From NCBI RefSeq assembly GCF_008642275.1, contig NZ_CP029189.1, positions 6,120,001 to 6,184,000 of the forward strand: 64,000 nt of DNA. The letters are read 5' to 3'. Source of the stretch: Streptomyces venezuelae (GTDB lineage: Bacteria; Actinomycetota; Actinomycetes; Streptomycetales; Streptomycetaceae). Position 1 is the stretch's first letter. Each line of letters opens with the position of its first letter. Below, piece by piece: positions 18,352-27,405 of the stretch. The notes beneath the pieces were generated by a model, which was not told where the DNA came from, searched no databases, and saw only the letters and a program-made list of their open reading frames with translations. The translations under genes and the position numbers were made by a program.

Positions 18352-18867
18352 GTGACTTCGAGTCCGACCCCGGGTCTCACCCGGTTCAACACCTTGGACG
18401 ACAGCGCGGCCACGGCCGAGCTGCACGAGGTCTGCGCCAGTTCGGCGTGGGGGAGCAAGATGCTCGCCCAGCGCCCCTTCGCCACCGCAGAGTCCCTGTT
18501 CGCCGCGAACGAAGCCGCCATGGCGGAGCTCACCGCGGAGGACCTGGGCGAAGCGATGGGAGGCCACGCGCCGATCGGCCGGCCGAAGCCGGGAGACCCG
18601 ACCTCCGCCCGCGAGCAGCGTGGCATGGCCGGCGCCTCGGAGGAGCTCAAGAACGAGCTCCTCGAACTGAACCTGGCCTACCAGGACAAGTTCGGCCACG
18701 TCTTCCTCATCTGCGCCACCGGTGCGACCGGTGAGTTCATGCGTGACGCGGTCAAGGTCCGGATCGACAACTCGCCGGAGCAGGAGCGGGAGATCGCCCG
18801 CGGCGAGCTCGTCAAGATCAACAAGATCCGTCTCACCCGCCTCGTCGAACTCGCAGAAGGAGCGTGA
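18352..18867 (+). CDS. uraD: 2-oxo-4-hydroxy-4-carboxy-5-ureidoimidazoline decarboxylase
   Basis: The 171-residue enzyme decarboxylates OHCU stereospecifically to S-allantoin, the last step of the urate pathway. Family blocks are RFNTLDDSAATAELHEVCAS, the catalytic His in MGGHAPIGRPKPGDP near residue 72, and YQDKFGHVFLICATGATGEFM. GGAGG lies six bases before the GTG. It is first of three closely packed genes with uraH and uox, which catalyse the two preceding steps. Confidence 0.93.
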   Translation: MTSSPTPGLTRFNTLDDSAATAELHEVCASSAWGSKMLAQRPFATAESLFAANEAAMAELTAEDLGEAMGGHAPIGRPKPGDPTSAREQRGMAGASEELKNELLELNLAYQDKFGHVFLICATGATGEFMRDAVKVRIDNSPEQEREIARGELVKINKIRLTRLVELAEGA

Positions 18868-18869
18868 CC

Positions 18870-19262
18870 ATGAGCACCGAGACCACGGCGTCGGTGTCCA
18901 CGCACATCCTGGACACCAGCATCGGCAAGCCCGCCGAGGGCGTCGCCATCTCCCTGTCGGCCCGTACGGGCCTCGACGGGCAGTGGACGGCCCTGGGCGG
19001 CTCCGCCACGGATGCGGACGGGCGCTGCAAGGATCTGCCGGCGCTGCCGGAAGGCACCACACACGTGCGTCTCGACTTCGAGACCGAGACGTACTTCTCC
19101 AAGAAGCAAGCCGCCGAGGCACAGCAGGACGCCCCCCGCGTAAGGGACAGCGGTCCGTTCTTCCCCGAGGTCACCATCACCTTCGCGGTGAACCCGGGCG
19201 AGCACTACCACGTACCGCTGCTGCTCAACCCGTTCGGCTACTCCGTTTACCGAGGGAGCTAG
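18870..19262 (+). CDS. uraH: 5-hydroxyisourate hydrolase (transthyretin-like)
   Basis: The 130-residue enzyme hydrolyses 5-hydroxyisourate to OHCU. It shows the paired motifs VSTHILDTSIGKPAEGVAI and the C-terminal YRGS, with HYHVPLLLNPFGYSVYRGS containing the catalytic His and Arg. Length is normal for the family and no peroxisomal extension is present. The ATG at 18870 is preferred over a GTG at 18864 because AAGGAG is then eight bases away. It starts two bases after uraD ends and is separated from uox by a single base. Confidence 0.95.
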   Translation: MSTETTASVSTHILDTSIGKPAEGVAISLSARTGLDGQWTALGGSATDADGRCKDLPALPEGTTHVRLDFETETYFSKKQAAEAQQDAPRVRDSGPFFPEVTITFAVNPGEHYHVPLLLNPFGYSVYRGS

Positions 19263-19263
19263 C

Positions 19264-20187
19264 ATGGCCACCATTCTGGGCCAGAACCAGTACGGCAAAG
19301 CAGAGAACCGCGTAGTCAAGATCACGCGGGACGGCGACACCCACCACATCAAGGACCTGAACGTCTCGGTCGCCCTCTCCGGCGACATGGACGACGTCCA
19401 CTACAACGGCTCGAACGCCAACTGCCTTCCGACGGACACCACCAAGAACACGGTGTACGCGTTCGCCAAGGAGTACGGCATCGAGTCCGCCGAGCAGTTC
19501 GGCATCCACCTGGCGCGCTGGTTCGTCACCAGCCAGGAGCCGATCAAGCGCGCGCGCATCCGGATCGAGGAGTACGCCTGGGACCGGATCGCCAGCTCGG
19601 ACGCCAACTCCAAGTTCATCGGCTCCGACGAGGTGAACCACTCCTTCGTCCGCCAGGGCATGGAGACCCGCGTCACCCAGATCACGTACGACGGCACGAA
19701 CTGGGAGGTCGTCTCCGGCCTCAAGGACCTCGTCGTCATGAACTCCACGAACTCCGAGTTCTGGGGTTACGTGAAGGACAAGTACACGACGCTGAAGGAG
19801 GCCTACGACCGCATCCTGGCCACCCAGGTGTCGGCCCGCTGGCGCTTCAACTGGTCGGACGACGAGCAGCGGATGCCCAACTGGGAGAAGTCCTACGCCG
19901 AGGTCCGCAAGCACATGCTCCAGGCCTTCGCGGAGACCTACTCCCTGTCGCTGCAGCAGACCCTGTACCAGATGGGTTCGCGCATCATCAACCACCGTTC
20001 CGAGATCGACGAGGTCCGCTTCTCGCTCCCGAACAAGCACCACTTCCTCGTCGACCTGGAGCCCTTCGGCCTCAAGAACGACAACGAGGTGTACTTCGCC
20101 GCGGACCGTCCCTACGGTCTGATCGAGGCCACCGTGCTCCGGGACGGCGTCGACGCCCGTATCCCCGTGGACATGACCAACCTCTGA
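19264..20187 (+). CDS. uox: urate oxidase (uricase)
   Basis: The 307-residue cofactor-free enzyme oxidises urate with O2 to 5-hydroxyisourate and H2O2. Two T-fold halves are seen: LGQNQYGKAENRVVKITRDG at the start holds the catalytic Lys, and NANCLPTDTTKNTVYAFAKE carries the catalytic Thr. The second half has LQQTLYQMGSRIINHRSEID and the substrate loop LPNKHHFLVDLEPFG. It is last in the uraD-uraH-uox operon and ends at a hairpin. The H2O2 it makes fits with the co-clustered catalase. Confidence 0.96.
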   Translation: MATILGQNQYGKAENRVVKITRDGDTHHIKDLNVSVALSGDMDDVHYNGSNANCLPTDTTKNTVYAFAKEYGIESAEQFGIHLARWFVTSQEPIKRARIRIEEYAWDRIASSDANSKFIGSDEVNHSFVRQGMETRVTQITYDGTNWEVVSGLKDLVVMNSTNSEFWGYVKDKYTTLKEAYDRILATQVSARWRFNWSDDEQRMPNWEKSYAEVRKHMLQAFAETYSLSLQQTLYQMGSRIINHRSEIDEVRFSLPNKHHFLVDLEPFGLKNDNEVYFAADRPYGLIEATVLRDGVDARIPVDMTNL

Positions 20188-20200
20188 CGCGGTGCGCGCG

Positions 20201-20227
20201 TCCCGGGGCCCCGCAGTGGCCCCGGGA
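20201..20227 (+). terminator. hairpin after uox
   Basis: TCCCGGGGCC (20201-20210) pairs perfectly with GGCCCCGGGA (20218-20227). Confidence 0.75.
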
Positions 20228-20377
20228 CCGTGCGACACGCCTCAGCTTCCTGAATCGGCACCCGGACGTATCACACGGGGCGGCAGTACTGTCAGCTGTC
20301 AAGGCCCCCGGCTCCGGCACTCAATCCTCCAGGGTCTTGCCGTGCCCGCACCGCCACTGAAAGCACGAGGAAGTCCC

Positions 20378-21781
20378 ATGGCAGCAACGGCAGCCCATGA
20401 CGGTGCCCCCCAGCGCATCGTCATCGAGAACTGTGCGATCGCGACCGTCGATGCGAACGACACCGAGTACGCCTCGGGTCACCTCGTCATCGCCGGTAAC
20501 CGGATCGAGTCCATCGGCGCGGGCAACGCCCCCGAGAACCTCGACAACGTGGTCCGCCGGATCGACGGCACCGGGCACCTCGTGACCCCCGGCCTGGTCA
20601 ACACCCACCACCACTTCTACCAGTGGATCACGCGTGGCCTGGCCACCGACCACAACCTCTTCAACTGGCTGGTCGCGCTGTACCCGACGTGGGCGCGCAT
20701 CGACGAGCAGATGACGTACACGGCCGCGCAGGGCTCCCTCGCCGCGATGGCCAAGGGCGGTGTGACCACCGCGATGGACCACCACTACGTCTTCCCCAAG
20801 GGCTCCGGCGACCTGTCCGGCTCGATCATCCGCGCCGCGTCCGAGATGGGCGTCCGCTTCACCCTCGCCCGCGGCTCCATGGACCGCAGCGAGAAGGACG
20901 GCGGCCTGCCCCCGGACCACGCCGTCGAGACCCTCGAAGGCGCGCTCGCCGACACCGAGGCGACCGTCAAGAAGTTCCACGACGCCTCCTTCGACTCGAT
21001 GACCCAGGTCGCCGTCGCCCCCTGCTCCCCCTTCTCGGTCTCCACCGAGCTGCTCAAGCAGGGCGCCGAGCTGGCCCGCCGCCTCGGTGTGCGCATGCAC
21101 ACGCACGGCAGCGAGACGGTCGAGGAGGAGAAGTTCTGCCACGAGCTCTTCGGCATGGGCCCGACCGACTACTTCGAGTCGACCGGCTGGCTCGGCGAGG
21201 ACGTGTGGATGGCGCACAGCGTCCACATGAACGACTCCGACATCGCCGCGTTCGCCCGCACCAGGACCGGTGTCGCGCACTGCCCGTCCTCCAACGCCCG
21301 TCTGGCCGCCGGCATCGCCCGCGTCCCGGACATGCTCGCCGCCGGTGTCCCGGTCGGCCTCGGCGTGGACGGCACCGCCTCCAACGAGTCCGGTGAGCTG
21401 CACACCGAGCTGCGCAACGCGCTGCTGATCAACCGTCTGAACCCGGTCCACCGCGAGCGCGCCCTGACCGCGCGCCAGGCCCTGCGCCTCGGTACGTACG
21501 GTGGCGCCCAGGTCCTCGGCCGTGCCGACAACATCGGTTCGCTGGAGGCCGGCAAGTGCGCCGACCTGGTGCTGTGGAACGTGAGCACCTTCCTGCACTC
21601 CTCGATCGCCGACCCGGTCACCGCGCTGGTCTTCGGCGCGGCCGCCCCGGTCACCGCGTCGTTCGTCAACGGCAAGCAGATCGTCGAGAACAACCGCCTC
21701 CTCTTCGCCGACGAGGACGCCATCGCCGTGTCCACGCGGGAAGAGGCCCAGCGCCTCGCGCGGATCTCCGCGCAGGCCTGA
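20378..21781 (+). CDS. 8-oxoguanine deaminase (amidohydrolase)
   Basis: The 467-residue metal-dependent hydrolase has the amidohydrolase blocks PGLVNTHHHFYQWITRGL, VRMHTHGSETVEEEKFC, DVWMAHSVHMND and VGLGVDGTASNESG. Pattern and context match the 8-oxoguanine deaminase group, which releases ammonia and yields urate, directly the substrate of Uox just upstream. Atrazine chlorohydrolase and guanine deaminase are more distant relatives. CGAGG precedes the ATG at 20378; an upstream-extended reading to 20192 has no family similarity. It is separated from uox by a terminator and has its own, unresolved promoter. Confidence 0.87.
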   Translation: MAATAAHDGAPQRIVIENCAIATVDANDTEYASGHLVIAGNRIESIGAGNAPENLDNVVRRIDGTGHLVTPGLVNTHHHFYQWITRGLATDHNLFNWLVALYPTWARIDEQMTYTAAQGSLAAMAKGGVTTAMDHHYVFPKGSGDLSGSIIRAASEMGVRFTLARGSMDRSEKDGGLPPDHAVETLEGALADTEATVKKFHDASFDSMTQVAVAPCSPFSVSTELLKQGAELARRLGVRMHTHGSETVEEEKFCHELFGMGPTDYFESTGWLGEDVWMAHSVHMNDSDIAAFARTRTGVAHCPSSNARLAAGIARVPDMLAAGVPVGLGVDGTASNESGELHTELRNALLINRLNPVHRERALTARQALRLGTYGGAQVLGRADNIGSLEAGKCADLVLWNVSTFLHSSIADPVTALVFGAAAPVTASFVNGKQIVENNRLLFADEDAIAVSTREEAQRLARISAQA

Positions 21782-21792
21782 ACCCACGGAGT

Positions 21793-21820
21793 CCGGCCGG
21801 GGGGGACGGCCCCCGGCCGG
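21793..21820 (+). terminator. hairpin after 8-oxoguanine deaminase
   Basis: CCGGCCGGGGG (21793-21803) pairs with CCCCCGGCCGG (21810-21820) around a 6-base loop. Confidence 0.7.
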
Positions 21821-22160
21821 CGGCCGCGGACCCGAGCGGGGTCCGTGGGCAGCCGTTCCCGGGGAGCGCCTGAGGAAGACCGAAGGCGCCCCGGGAGCGG
21901 TGACTCGTGCAACCATGCCCCGCTGCGCGCGCGTCGCGCCCCGGGGCGTGTCGTTCGGACCACGAACCGGTCCGGCTCGCTCCTGCCGGTCCGAAACCGC
22001 ACCACAGCGCGGAACCGATGATCGGGCGAATCGTTTCCGCACCCCTTGGGACAAGTATTCGCACCACCCACAACCGCATACCGGCTCGACTCGCACCGCT
22101 TTCGCACCACCTCCAAGACACCACGTCCCTGCCGGCGTGTTCAACCGAACGGAGGAAGCC
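21821..22160. other. long leader region before the purine permease
   Basis: No gene is supported. CCCGGGGAGCGCCT and AGGCGCCCCGGG (about 21858-21893) can form a second hairpin with one bulge, either a terminator or a leader structure. I see no purine riboswitch core and no AllR-type palindrome. Confidence 0.45.
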
Positions 22161-23552
22161 GTGGCCCAGGCGCCCAGGTTTCGCAAAGATGCAGTCGCAG
22201 TACCGGAGGCAAAGCATCCGGTCGATGAGACCCTGCCTCCGCTGAAGATGTTCACGAGCGGCCTGCAGCACGTGGCCGCCATGTACGCGGGTGTCGTCGC
22301 CCCGCCCATGATCGTCGGCCCCGCCGTCGGACTCTCTGCCACCGAGACCGCCTTCCTGATGGGCGCCTCGCTCTTCACCGCGGGGCTCGCCACCCTCCTG
22401 CAGACCCTCGGGTTCTGGAAGATCGGCGCCAAGCTCCCCTTCGTCAACGGCGTCTCCTTCGCCGGCGTGACCCCGATGATCGCGATAGGCAAGGGGGAGG
22501 GGGAGAACGCCATCCCCGTCATCTTCGGCGCGATCATCGTCGCCGGGATCGTCGGCTTCTTCGCCGCCCCCTACTTCGGCAAACTCGTCCGCTTCTTCCC
22601 GCCGGTCGTGACGGGCACGGTCATCACCCTCATCGGCGTCTCGCTCCTGCCCGTCGCCTTCAACTGGTCGCAGGGCGGCAACCGTACCGCCACCGACTAC
22701 GGCTCCATGCGCAACATCGGCATGGCAGCCGCAACCCTGGTGATCGTCCTGCTGATGCGCAAGTTCCTGCGGGGCTTCCTCCAGCAGATATCCATCCTGC
22801 TCGGCCTGGTCGCCGGCACGCTCATCGCCCTCCCCCTCGGCATGACCAGCTTCGACGCCGTCAGGAACGCGTCCGTGGTCGGCTTCCCGACCCCCTTCCA
22901 CTTCGGCGCTCCGCAGTTCCAGGTCGCGGCCGTCGTCTCGATGTGCATCGTCATGCTGGTCTGCATGACCGAGTCCACCGCCGACATCCTGGCGCTCGGC
23001 AAGATCGTCGGCCGTCCGGCGGACGCGAGGACCATCGAGGGCGGCCTGCGCGCCGACACCCTGGGCAGCGCGATCAGCCCGCTGTTCAACGGGTTCATGT
23101 GCAGCGCCTTCGCCCAGAACATCGGGCTGGTCGCCATGACCAAGGTGCGCAGCCGCTTCGTCGTCGCCGCGGGCGGCGGGATCCTCATCCTGCTCGGCCT
23201 GTGCCCGATGGCGGCCTCCGTCATCGGCGTGGTCCCCCTGCCGGTCCTCGGCGGAGCCGGCATCGTCCTCTTCGGCTCGGTCGCGGCCAGCGGTATCCAG
23301 ACCCTGGCCGGGGCGGCCATGGAGAAGGGCGAGAACGCCCTGATCGTCGCCGCCTCCGTGGGCATCGGCCTGATCCCGATCGCCGCGCCGGACTTCTACC
23401 ACGCCTTCCCGAAGGACCTGCTGGTCGTCCTCGACTCCGGCATCAGCACCGGGTGCGTGGTGGCCATCCTGCTGAACCTGGCCTTCAACCACCTCGGCGC
23501 CAGGAAGGGCGCGGCCTCGGGGGCCGCGGCGGATCCGGTACCGGTGCACTGA
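22161..23552 (+). CDS. NCS2-family purine (urate/xanthine) permease
   Basis: The 463-residue membrane protein has about fourteen hydrophobic segments and the nucleobase-cation symporter-2 signatures: LQHVAAMYAGVVAPPMIVG near residue 39, the TM3-type KLPFVNGVSFAGVTPMIAIG, CMTESTADILALG and FNGFMCSAFAQNIGLVAMTKVRSR. The last block with QN is typical of urate and xanthine carriers. It starts with GTG five bases after GGAGG; earlier in-frame starts are unlike the family. It lies downstream of 8-oxoguanine deaminase and probably imports urate or xanthine for the pathway. A strong hairpin follows. Confidence 0.92.
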   Translation: MAQAPRFRKDAVAVPEAKHPVDETLPPLKMFTSGLQHVAAMYAGVVAPPMIVGPAVGLSATETAFLMGASLFTAGLATLLQTLGFWKIGAKLPFVNGVSFAGVTPMIAIGKGEGENAIPVIFGAIIVAGIVGFFAAPYFGKLVRFFPPVVTGTVITLIGVSLLPVAFNWSQGGNRTATDYGSMRNIGMAAATLVIVLLMRKFLRGFLQQISILLGLVAGTLIALPLGMTSFDAVRNASVVGFPTPFHFGAPQFQVAAVVSMCIVMLVCMTESTADILALGKIVGRPADARTIEGGLRADTLGSAISPLFNGFMCSAFAQNIGLVAMTKVRSRFVVAAGGGILILLGLCPMAASVIGVVPLPVLGGAGIVLFGSVAASGIQTLAGAAMEKGENALIVAASVGIGLIPIAAPDFYHAFPKDLLVVLDSGISTGCVVAILLNLAFNHLGARKGAASGAAADPVPVH

Positions 23553-23610
23553 GGCTCGGCCCTGGCGGGTCCCGCCGGGTACGGGCCCGCCCGGTTCCGT
23601 CCGGGCGGCA

Positions 23611-23657
23611 CGGCGGCGCGCACGCCACCCACTGCGGGTGTGGCGTGCGCGCCGCCG
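23611..23657. terminator. 18-bp bidirectional hairpin
   Basis: 23611-23628 pairs perfectly with 23640-23657. It lies between the convergent permease and exonuclease genes. Confidence 0.87.
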
Positions 23658-23681
23658 TGTCCGTGTCTTGGTCCGGGCCGT

Positions 23682-24650
23682 TCAGCAGGTCGAGTGGAAC
23701 AGACCGCCGACCCGGCCGTCCCGCGCCAGCCGGTTGTAGATCTCCACGGCCTCGGCCGTCTCCGCCACGTGTGCCTCGACCCCGGCCGCCCGCAGGGCCT
23801 CCAGCGTCTGCGGTACGACCCCGAGGCGCCCCTCCATGCCCCGGCTGAGCACCACCGCGGTCACCCCGCGGTCGAGGAGCTCGCGCACCTCCTGCGGTCC
23901 GATGCCGGGATCGTGCCGCGTACCGTGCTCGGACCAGTCCCAGGGCCGGCCCCCGCCCGGGTAGAGCCGGAAGTCCTTGCCGGGGGCGAGCCCTTCGGCC
24001 TCGATCCGGCCCCACGAGAGGTGTGTGATGCGCGGAGACCGGTCGGCGTCCAGAGCCGGCGCCTGCGGCTGCCACAGCATCAAGTTGCTCATCAGCTCGG
24101 CCTGTTCGATCGCGTCGTCAAGGGCGTGGTGCGTGTGGCGCCGCCGCGACAGCAGTTCGCGTGGCATCCGCCCCTTCACGGCGGCGCGCAGCGGCACCCT
24201 TGCCTTCGCCGCGTAGAGGGTCTTCATGTCCAGGCAGCCGGAGTGGCCGAAGGGGCTGTCCCCGCCGAACCTGATCAGGTACCAGTACAGGAACGTCCAG
24301 TCGAAGGGAGCCGGGTAGCCGCACATCACCGGCTGCGCCCCCGCCGACACCTCCCGGACCCAGGCGCGGAACTCGTCCATCGCCGCCGCCGGATCGGCGC
24401 CCTCGCGCACCAGGCGGTCGCGGTCCAGCCCGCTCACCGCCAGCGCCTCGGGTACGAACTCCTCGCTGACGGGCCGCAACTCCCGGTAGAAGGTCTGCTG
24501 TTCCGGATCGGCGGGTGTATACGAGGCGCCGTCCTGGCGGCCCGCGACCGAAGCCCCGAAGCTGATCATCGAATACGGTCCGGGAATCGGGCCGTCGGCC
24601 TCGATGTCGACGGAGATGTAGAGACTGGGACGTGTGCCACGGGCTGCCAT
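23682..24650 (-). CDS. DEDDh exonuclease fused to an MTH938-like domain
   Basis: The 322-residue product has an N-terminal exonuclease domain (about 1-195) with [19 protein letters not shown] giving the first acidic pair, [14 protein letters not shown], and [15 protein letters not shown] with the final His and Asp. The C-terminal part (about 210-322) is an MTH938/DUF498-type domain: [48 protein letters not shown], ending GGLFHSTC. Both are normally separate proteins. The frame is continuous with no sign of a frameshift. The ATG at 24650 has no ribosome site but a CATGCT -10-like hexamer seven bases away. Function of the fusion is unknown. Confidence 0.8.
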   Translation of the reverse strand: MAARGTRPSLYISVDIEADGPIPGPYSMISFGASVAGRQDGASYTPADPEQQTFYRELRPVSEEFVPEALAVSGLDRDRLVREGADPAAAMDEFRAWVREVSAGAQPVMCGYPAPFDWTFLYWYLIRFGGDSPFGHSGCLDMKTLYAAKARVPLRAAVKGRMPRELLSRRRHTHHALDDAIEQAELMSNLMLWQPQAPALDADRSPRITHLSWGRIEAEGLAPGKDFRLYPGGGRPWDWSEHGTRHDPGIGPQEVRELLDRGVTAVVLSRGMEGRLGVVPQTLEALRAAGVEAHVAETAEAVEIYNRLARDGRVGGLFHSTC

Positions 24651-24780
24651 GCGCCCGAGCATGCCAGCCGGCCGCCCGCCGATCACCCCCTTTTCCGCCG
24701 GGCCCCGGAGCGCGGAATCGACGCACGGCCGTCCCGGAGGGACCATGGGAAGCGGGGTGCCTCGGACCGAAGGAACAGCG

Positions 24781-25170
24781 ATGTTCGAAAACAGCAGGGC
24801 ATTCAGCGGATTCGCGGTCGACGACCTGGACCGGGCCAAGGAGTTCTACGGCACGACCCTCGGGCTGAGCGTCTCCGAGGACGCGGCGATGGGCCTGCTC
24901 CGCCTCGACCTCGCGGGCGGCACCACGGTCATGGTCTACCCCAAGGAGGACTACCGGCCCGCCACCTACACGATCTTGAACTTCCCCGTGGACGACGTCG
25001 AACGGGCCGTCGACGAGCTCACCGCGCGCGGTGTCGCGTTCGAGCGCTACGAGGGCTTCGAGGCGGACGCCAAGGGCATCGTGCACGGCGAGGAGGGCAT
25101 GCCCACCATCGCCTGGTTCAAGGACCCCGCGGGCAACATCCTGTCGGTGCTGACGGCCCCCGCATCGTGA
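24781..25170 (+). CDS. VOC/glyoxalase-like protein
   Basis: The 129-residue protein has the paired beta-alpha-beta-beta-beta modules of the vicinal oxygen chelate fold: [20 protein letters not shown] and [20 protein letters not shown], ending [15 protein letters not shown]. Such proteins are metal-dependent isomerases, dioxygenases or resistance proteins; here the substrate is unknown. AAGGA precedes the ATG. It is divergent from the exonuclease fusion by 130 bp. Confidence 0.87.
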   Translation: MFENSRAFSGFAVDDLDRAKEFYGTTLGLSVSEDAAMGLLRLDLAGGTTVMVYPKEDYRPATYTILNFPVDDVERAVDELTARGVAFERYEGFEADAKGIVHGEEGMPTIAWFKDPAGNILSVLTAPAS

Positions 25171-25226
25171 CGGCGGCCCCCGGCCGCCCCCGGTCGGCCG
25201 GTCCCCCCGGACGCCCCGTCGGCCGG

Positions 25227-25706
25227 TCACCGGCGGGCCGCACCCGGGGGTGCCTGCGCACCGGCGTGCTCGCGAACCGCGATCCGGGCGAGCTTGGTCA
25301 GCATCATGCCGTTGCGGATGGCGACGAGGTAGTCCACGGGGAACCCGTGCATCCGGGTGCCGGGTCCCCGCAGGGGGTGCCAGTCGAGGGTGAACAGGGT
25401 GTTCTCGCCCCAGGGGGCCAGGTGCATGGCGATGCGCGCCGCACCGAAGGGTTCCGCCCGCGCTTCCAGTTCCAGACGGCGCTCCGGTTCGCACCGGCGG
25501 ACGACGCACGTGTCGTCGAGGGTGAGAGGGCCGGAGCCGACCCGCACCCGGAGGCAGGCCCCCACCTGCGGCCAGTGCGGATCCGCGGCGAGGACCGCTT
25601 GGGTCCCGGTGACCCACTCGCCGTAGCGGTGGCCGTCGGACAGCAGGCGCCAGACCTCGGACGGCGTGCTCAAGATCAGGCGGCGGTTGCGGGCCACACC
25701 GATCAC
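25227..25706 (-). CDS. SRPBCC family protein
   Basis: The 159-residue protein begins with the ligand-binding START-like pattern LILSTPSEVWRLLSDGHRYGEWVTG and ends with YLVAIRNGMMLTKLARIAVRE. Members bind hydrophobic ligands or act as cyclases. A GTG start five to seven bases from GGAGGGAGC is used. It is monocistronic and convergent with the VOC gene. Its ligand is unknown. Confidence 0.8.
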   Translation of the reverse strand: MIGVARNRRLILSTPSEVWRLLSDGHRYGEWVTGTQAVLAADPHWPQVGACLRVRVGSGPLTLDDTCVVRRCEPERRLELEARAEPFGAARIAMHLAPWGENTLFTLDWHPLRGPGTRMHGFPVDYLVAIRNGMMLTKLARIAVREHAGAQAPPGAARR

Positions 25707-25820
25707 GCTCCCTCCGGATGCGGCGCGCCGCGTCGGGCCCGCGGTCCGTCACCCCGTCCGTCACTCCAGACTCGCGCCGCGAGGCCGCTCGCGCAGTCCC
25801 ACTGACCCGAACGGGCCCCC

Positions 25821-25884
25821 GGACGGGCATCCCGACGGCCGCCGGACGGGCATCCCGACGGGCCCCGGACGGGCATCCGGATGG
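25821..25884 (+). repeat. three tandem copies of a 23-bp unit
   Basis: GGACGGGCATCCCGACGG occurs at 25821 and 25844 and, slightly changed (GGACGGGCATCCGGATGG), at 25867. The third copy runs into the terminator hairpin. Confidence 0.8.
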
Positions 25885-25918
25885 GCTCCACCGGGCGCCG
25901 CCTCGCCCGGTGGAGCCC
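25883..25918. terminator. 15-bp hairpin after the GDSL esterase
   Basis: GGGCTCCACCGGGCG (25883-25897) pairs perfectly with 25904-25918 around a 6-base loop, just past the stop of the minus-strand esterase. Confidence 0.85.
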
Positions 25919-25931
25919 GTACAGGGGCCTC

Positions 25932-27128
25932 CTAGGAGGCCGGGGTGAGGAACATGCCCGTGTGGTCCCCGCCCGCGGTGTTCTTGCAGCCGAAGCCGAA
26001 GCCGGAGCTCGCGGGCTGCGCGACCACCAGGGCCAGGCAGCGTCCCGCGGCCAGCTGGCCGTAGTAGTTCGGGTGCATGGACTCCTGGATCAGCCCCTGC
26101 GACTCGTTGTTGTCGATCCAGCGCGCCCACTCGCTCGTCTTCGCCGAGGCCGGCACGGTGGAACTCACCAGCTTGCTCGCCTTCGCGCACACCTCGCGGC
26201 CCTGCATCATGTCCCGCAGGTCCAGGAACTGCACGCCCTTGGCGGCCGCGACGCCCTTGATCCGGTTGGCTATCTGCGGCACGAGCGAGTCCCGCGCCCA
26301 GTCGGAGTCCCGGTTCCAGAAGGGGCAGCCGCCGGTGTTGAGGCGGCTCCAGTCGCTCTGCGTGTACCGGTTCTCCGCGCCGCGCGGGATCGGCGACGGG
26401 TAGGACTGGAGCACGATCCGGTACGAGGAGTCGGAGTACCCGGCCGCGCGCATCACGGCCCGGATCTCGTCCACGGACTTGCCGACCTTGCCCATGACCG
26501 CGTCGATCTTCTGGTCGACGCCGTACTGCTGGTCGTCGTAGCAGTACGAGTTCCAGAGGACGAAGTCGAGCGCGCAGTCCGTGATGATGTCGGCGAAACC
26601 GAGGTCGTTGCCGCCGATGGACAGGGCGATGACCTTGACGTTGTGGCTCGCCGCGACCGCCGCGAGCTGATCGGCCTGCGGGGCCTCGCCCTTGTAGGAG
26701 ACACCGCCGTTCGACGCGCGGAACACGTTGTCCGAGACCGCCCCGGAACAGGCGAGGTTGACGGCGACGTCGGCGATCGCCCCGGCGCTGCGCACCTCGG
26801 CGGAGTCGGAGCGGTGGCATCCGCCGACGGTGGTCCCGTAGACCCTGGCGGGGTCGTAGGTGCTGCCGCTGACCCAGCCCCGGTCGGTGCCGTTGCGGCT
26901 GCCGCTGTTGGTCAGGCTGTTGCCCTTCCAGCGCCCGGCCTCGCCGGAGATGTAGCTGTCACCCATGGACACCACGGCGGTGGGTCCGGTGCCCGGGCTG
27001 GCGGCGGAGGTTCCGGCGCCGCCGGCCAGCAGCGCGCTGACGGCGAGCGGCACGACCATCGTGGCCCCGGCCAGCCGTCGCGCCCGGTTGCGGTTCCGGT
27101 CCTTGTTGACGTTGCGGAATCCGATCAC
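25932..27128 (-). CDS. secreted SGNH/GDSL esterase or lipase
   Basis: The 398-residue product from GTG 27128, nine bases after AGGAG, has a Sec signal peptide: basic start NKDRNRNRARRL, hydrophobic MVVPLAVSALLAGGAG and cleavage near TSAAS. The catalytic blocks are GDSYISGE (Ser), IGGNDLGFADI (Gly-Asn) and ESMHPNYYGQ (Asp-x-x-His type block here carrying His). Several Cys could form disulphides. It is an extracellular hydrolase of lipids or esters, as in Streptomyces rimosus-type lipases. The upstream region carries an inverted repeat at 27261. Confidence 0.88.
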   Translation of the reverse strand: MIGFRNVNKDRNRNRARRLAGATMVVPLAVSALLAGGAGTSAASPGTGPTAVVSMGDSYISGEAGRWKGNSLTNSGSRNGTDRGWVSGSTYDPARVYGTTVGGCHRSDSAEVRSAGAIADVAVNLACSGAVSDNVFRASNGGVSYKGEAPQADQLAAVAASHNVKVIALSIGGNDLGFADIITDCALDFVLWNSYCYDDQQYGVDQKIDAVMGKVGKSVDEIRAVMRAAGYSDSSYRIVLQSYPSPIPRGAENRYTQSDWSRLNTGGCPFWNRDSDWARDSLVPQIANRIKGVAAAKGVQFLDLRDMMQGREVCAKASKLVSSTVPASAKTSEWARWIDNNESQGLIQESMHPNYYGQLAAGRCLALVVAQPASSGFGFGCKNTAGGDHTGMFLTPAS

Positions 27129-27260
27129 TGCGGAACTCCTGCGTTCGGCCACGCCGAAGTCGGCGACGACTGTGTCGCGTGGCTGGGAAGTGGGGGTACC
27201 GCCGGCCGGTGGCATCGGAAAGGTGACACGGGCCCACTTGTTACCGCTAGGTACAGTCAC

Positions 27261-27276
27261 GTTACGAACGAGTAAC
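27261..27276. promoter_or_regulatory. inverted repeat upstream of the esterase gene
   Basis: GTTAC (27261-27265) and GTAAC (27272-27276) form a palindrome with a 6-base centre. A second palindromic core, GACCGGTC, lies about ten bases beyond. They are candidate operators for the minus-strand esterase promoter. Confidence 0.4.
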
Positions 27277-27325
27277 GACCGACCGGTCGTTCGGGAGCCG
27301 GTTCCTCCTGTTGTGGTACGCAAAC

Positions 27326-27364
27326 GGCTCCGCCCCCGCGCCGTGAGGCGGCGGGGGCGGAGCC
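27326..27364. terminator. 14-bp hairpin after aceB
   Basis: GGCTCCGCCCCCGC (27326-27339) pairs with GCGGGGGCGGAGCC (27351-27364), 42 bp past the aceB stop. Confidence 0.8.
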
Positions 27365-27405
27365 GGCGGGCTTCGGCCGCTGTGCGTTCCGGCCGGAGCC
27401 GGGTC

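Noticed and set aside
21850..22160. Purine riboswitch before the permease
   Set aside because: No conserved core or three-way junction could be drawn; only a simple hairpin is present.
20321..22537. A 738-codon open frame on the minus strand across the deaminase and permease
   Set aside because: It is antisense to two clear enzymes, its composition is Val/Gly/Arg-rich without motifs, and it crosses a terminator. High G+C gives such frames.
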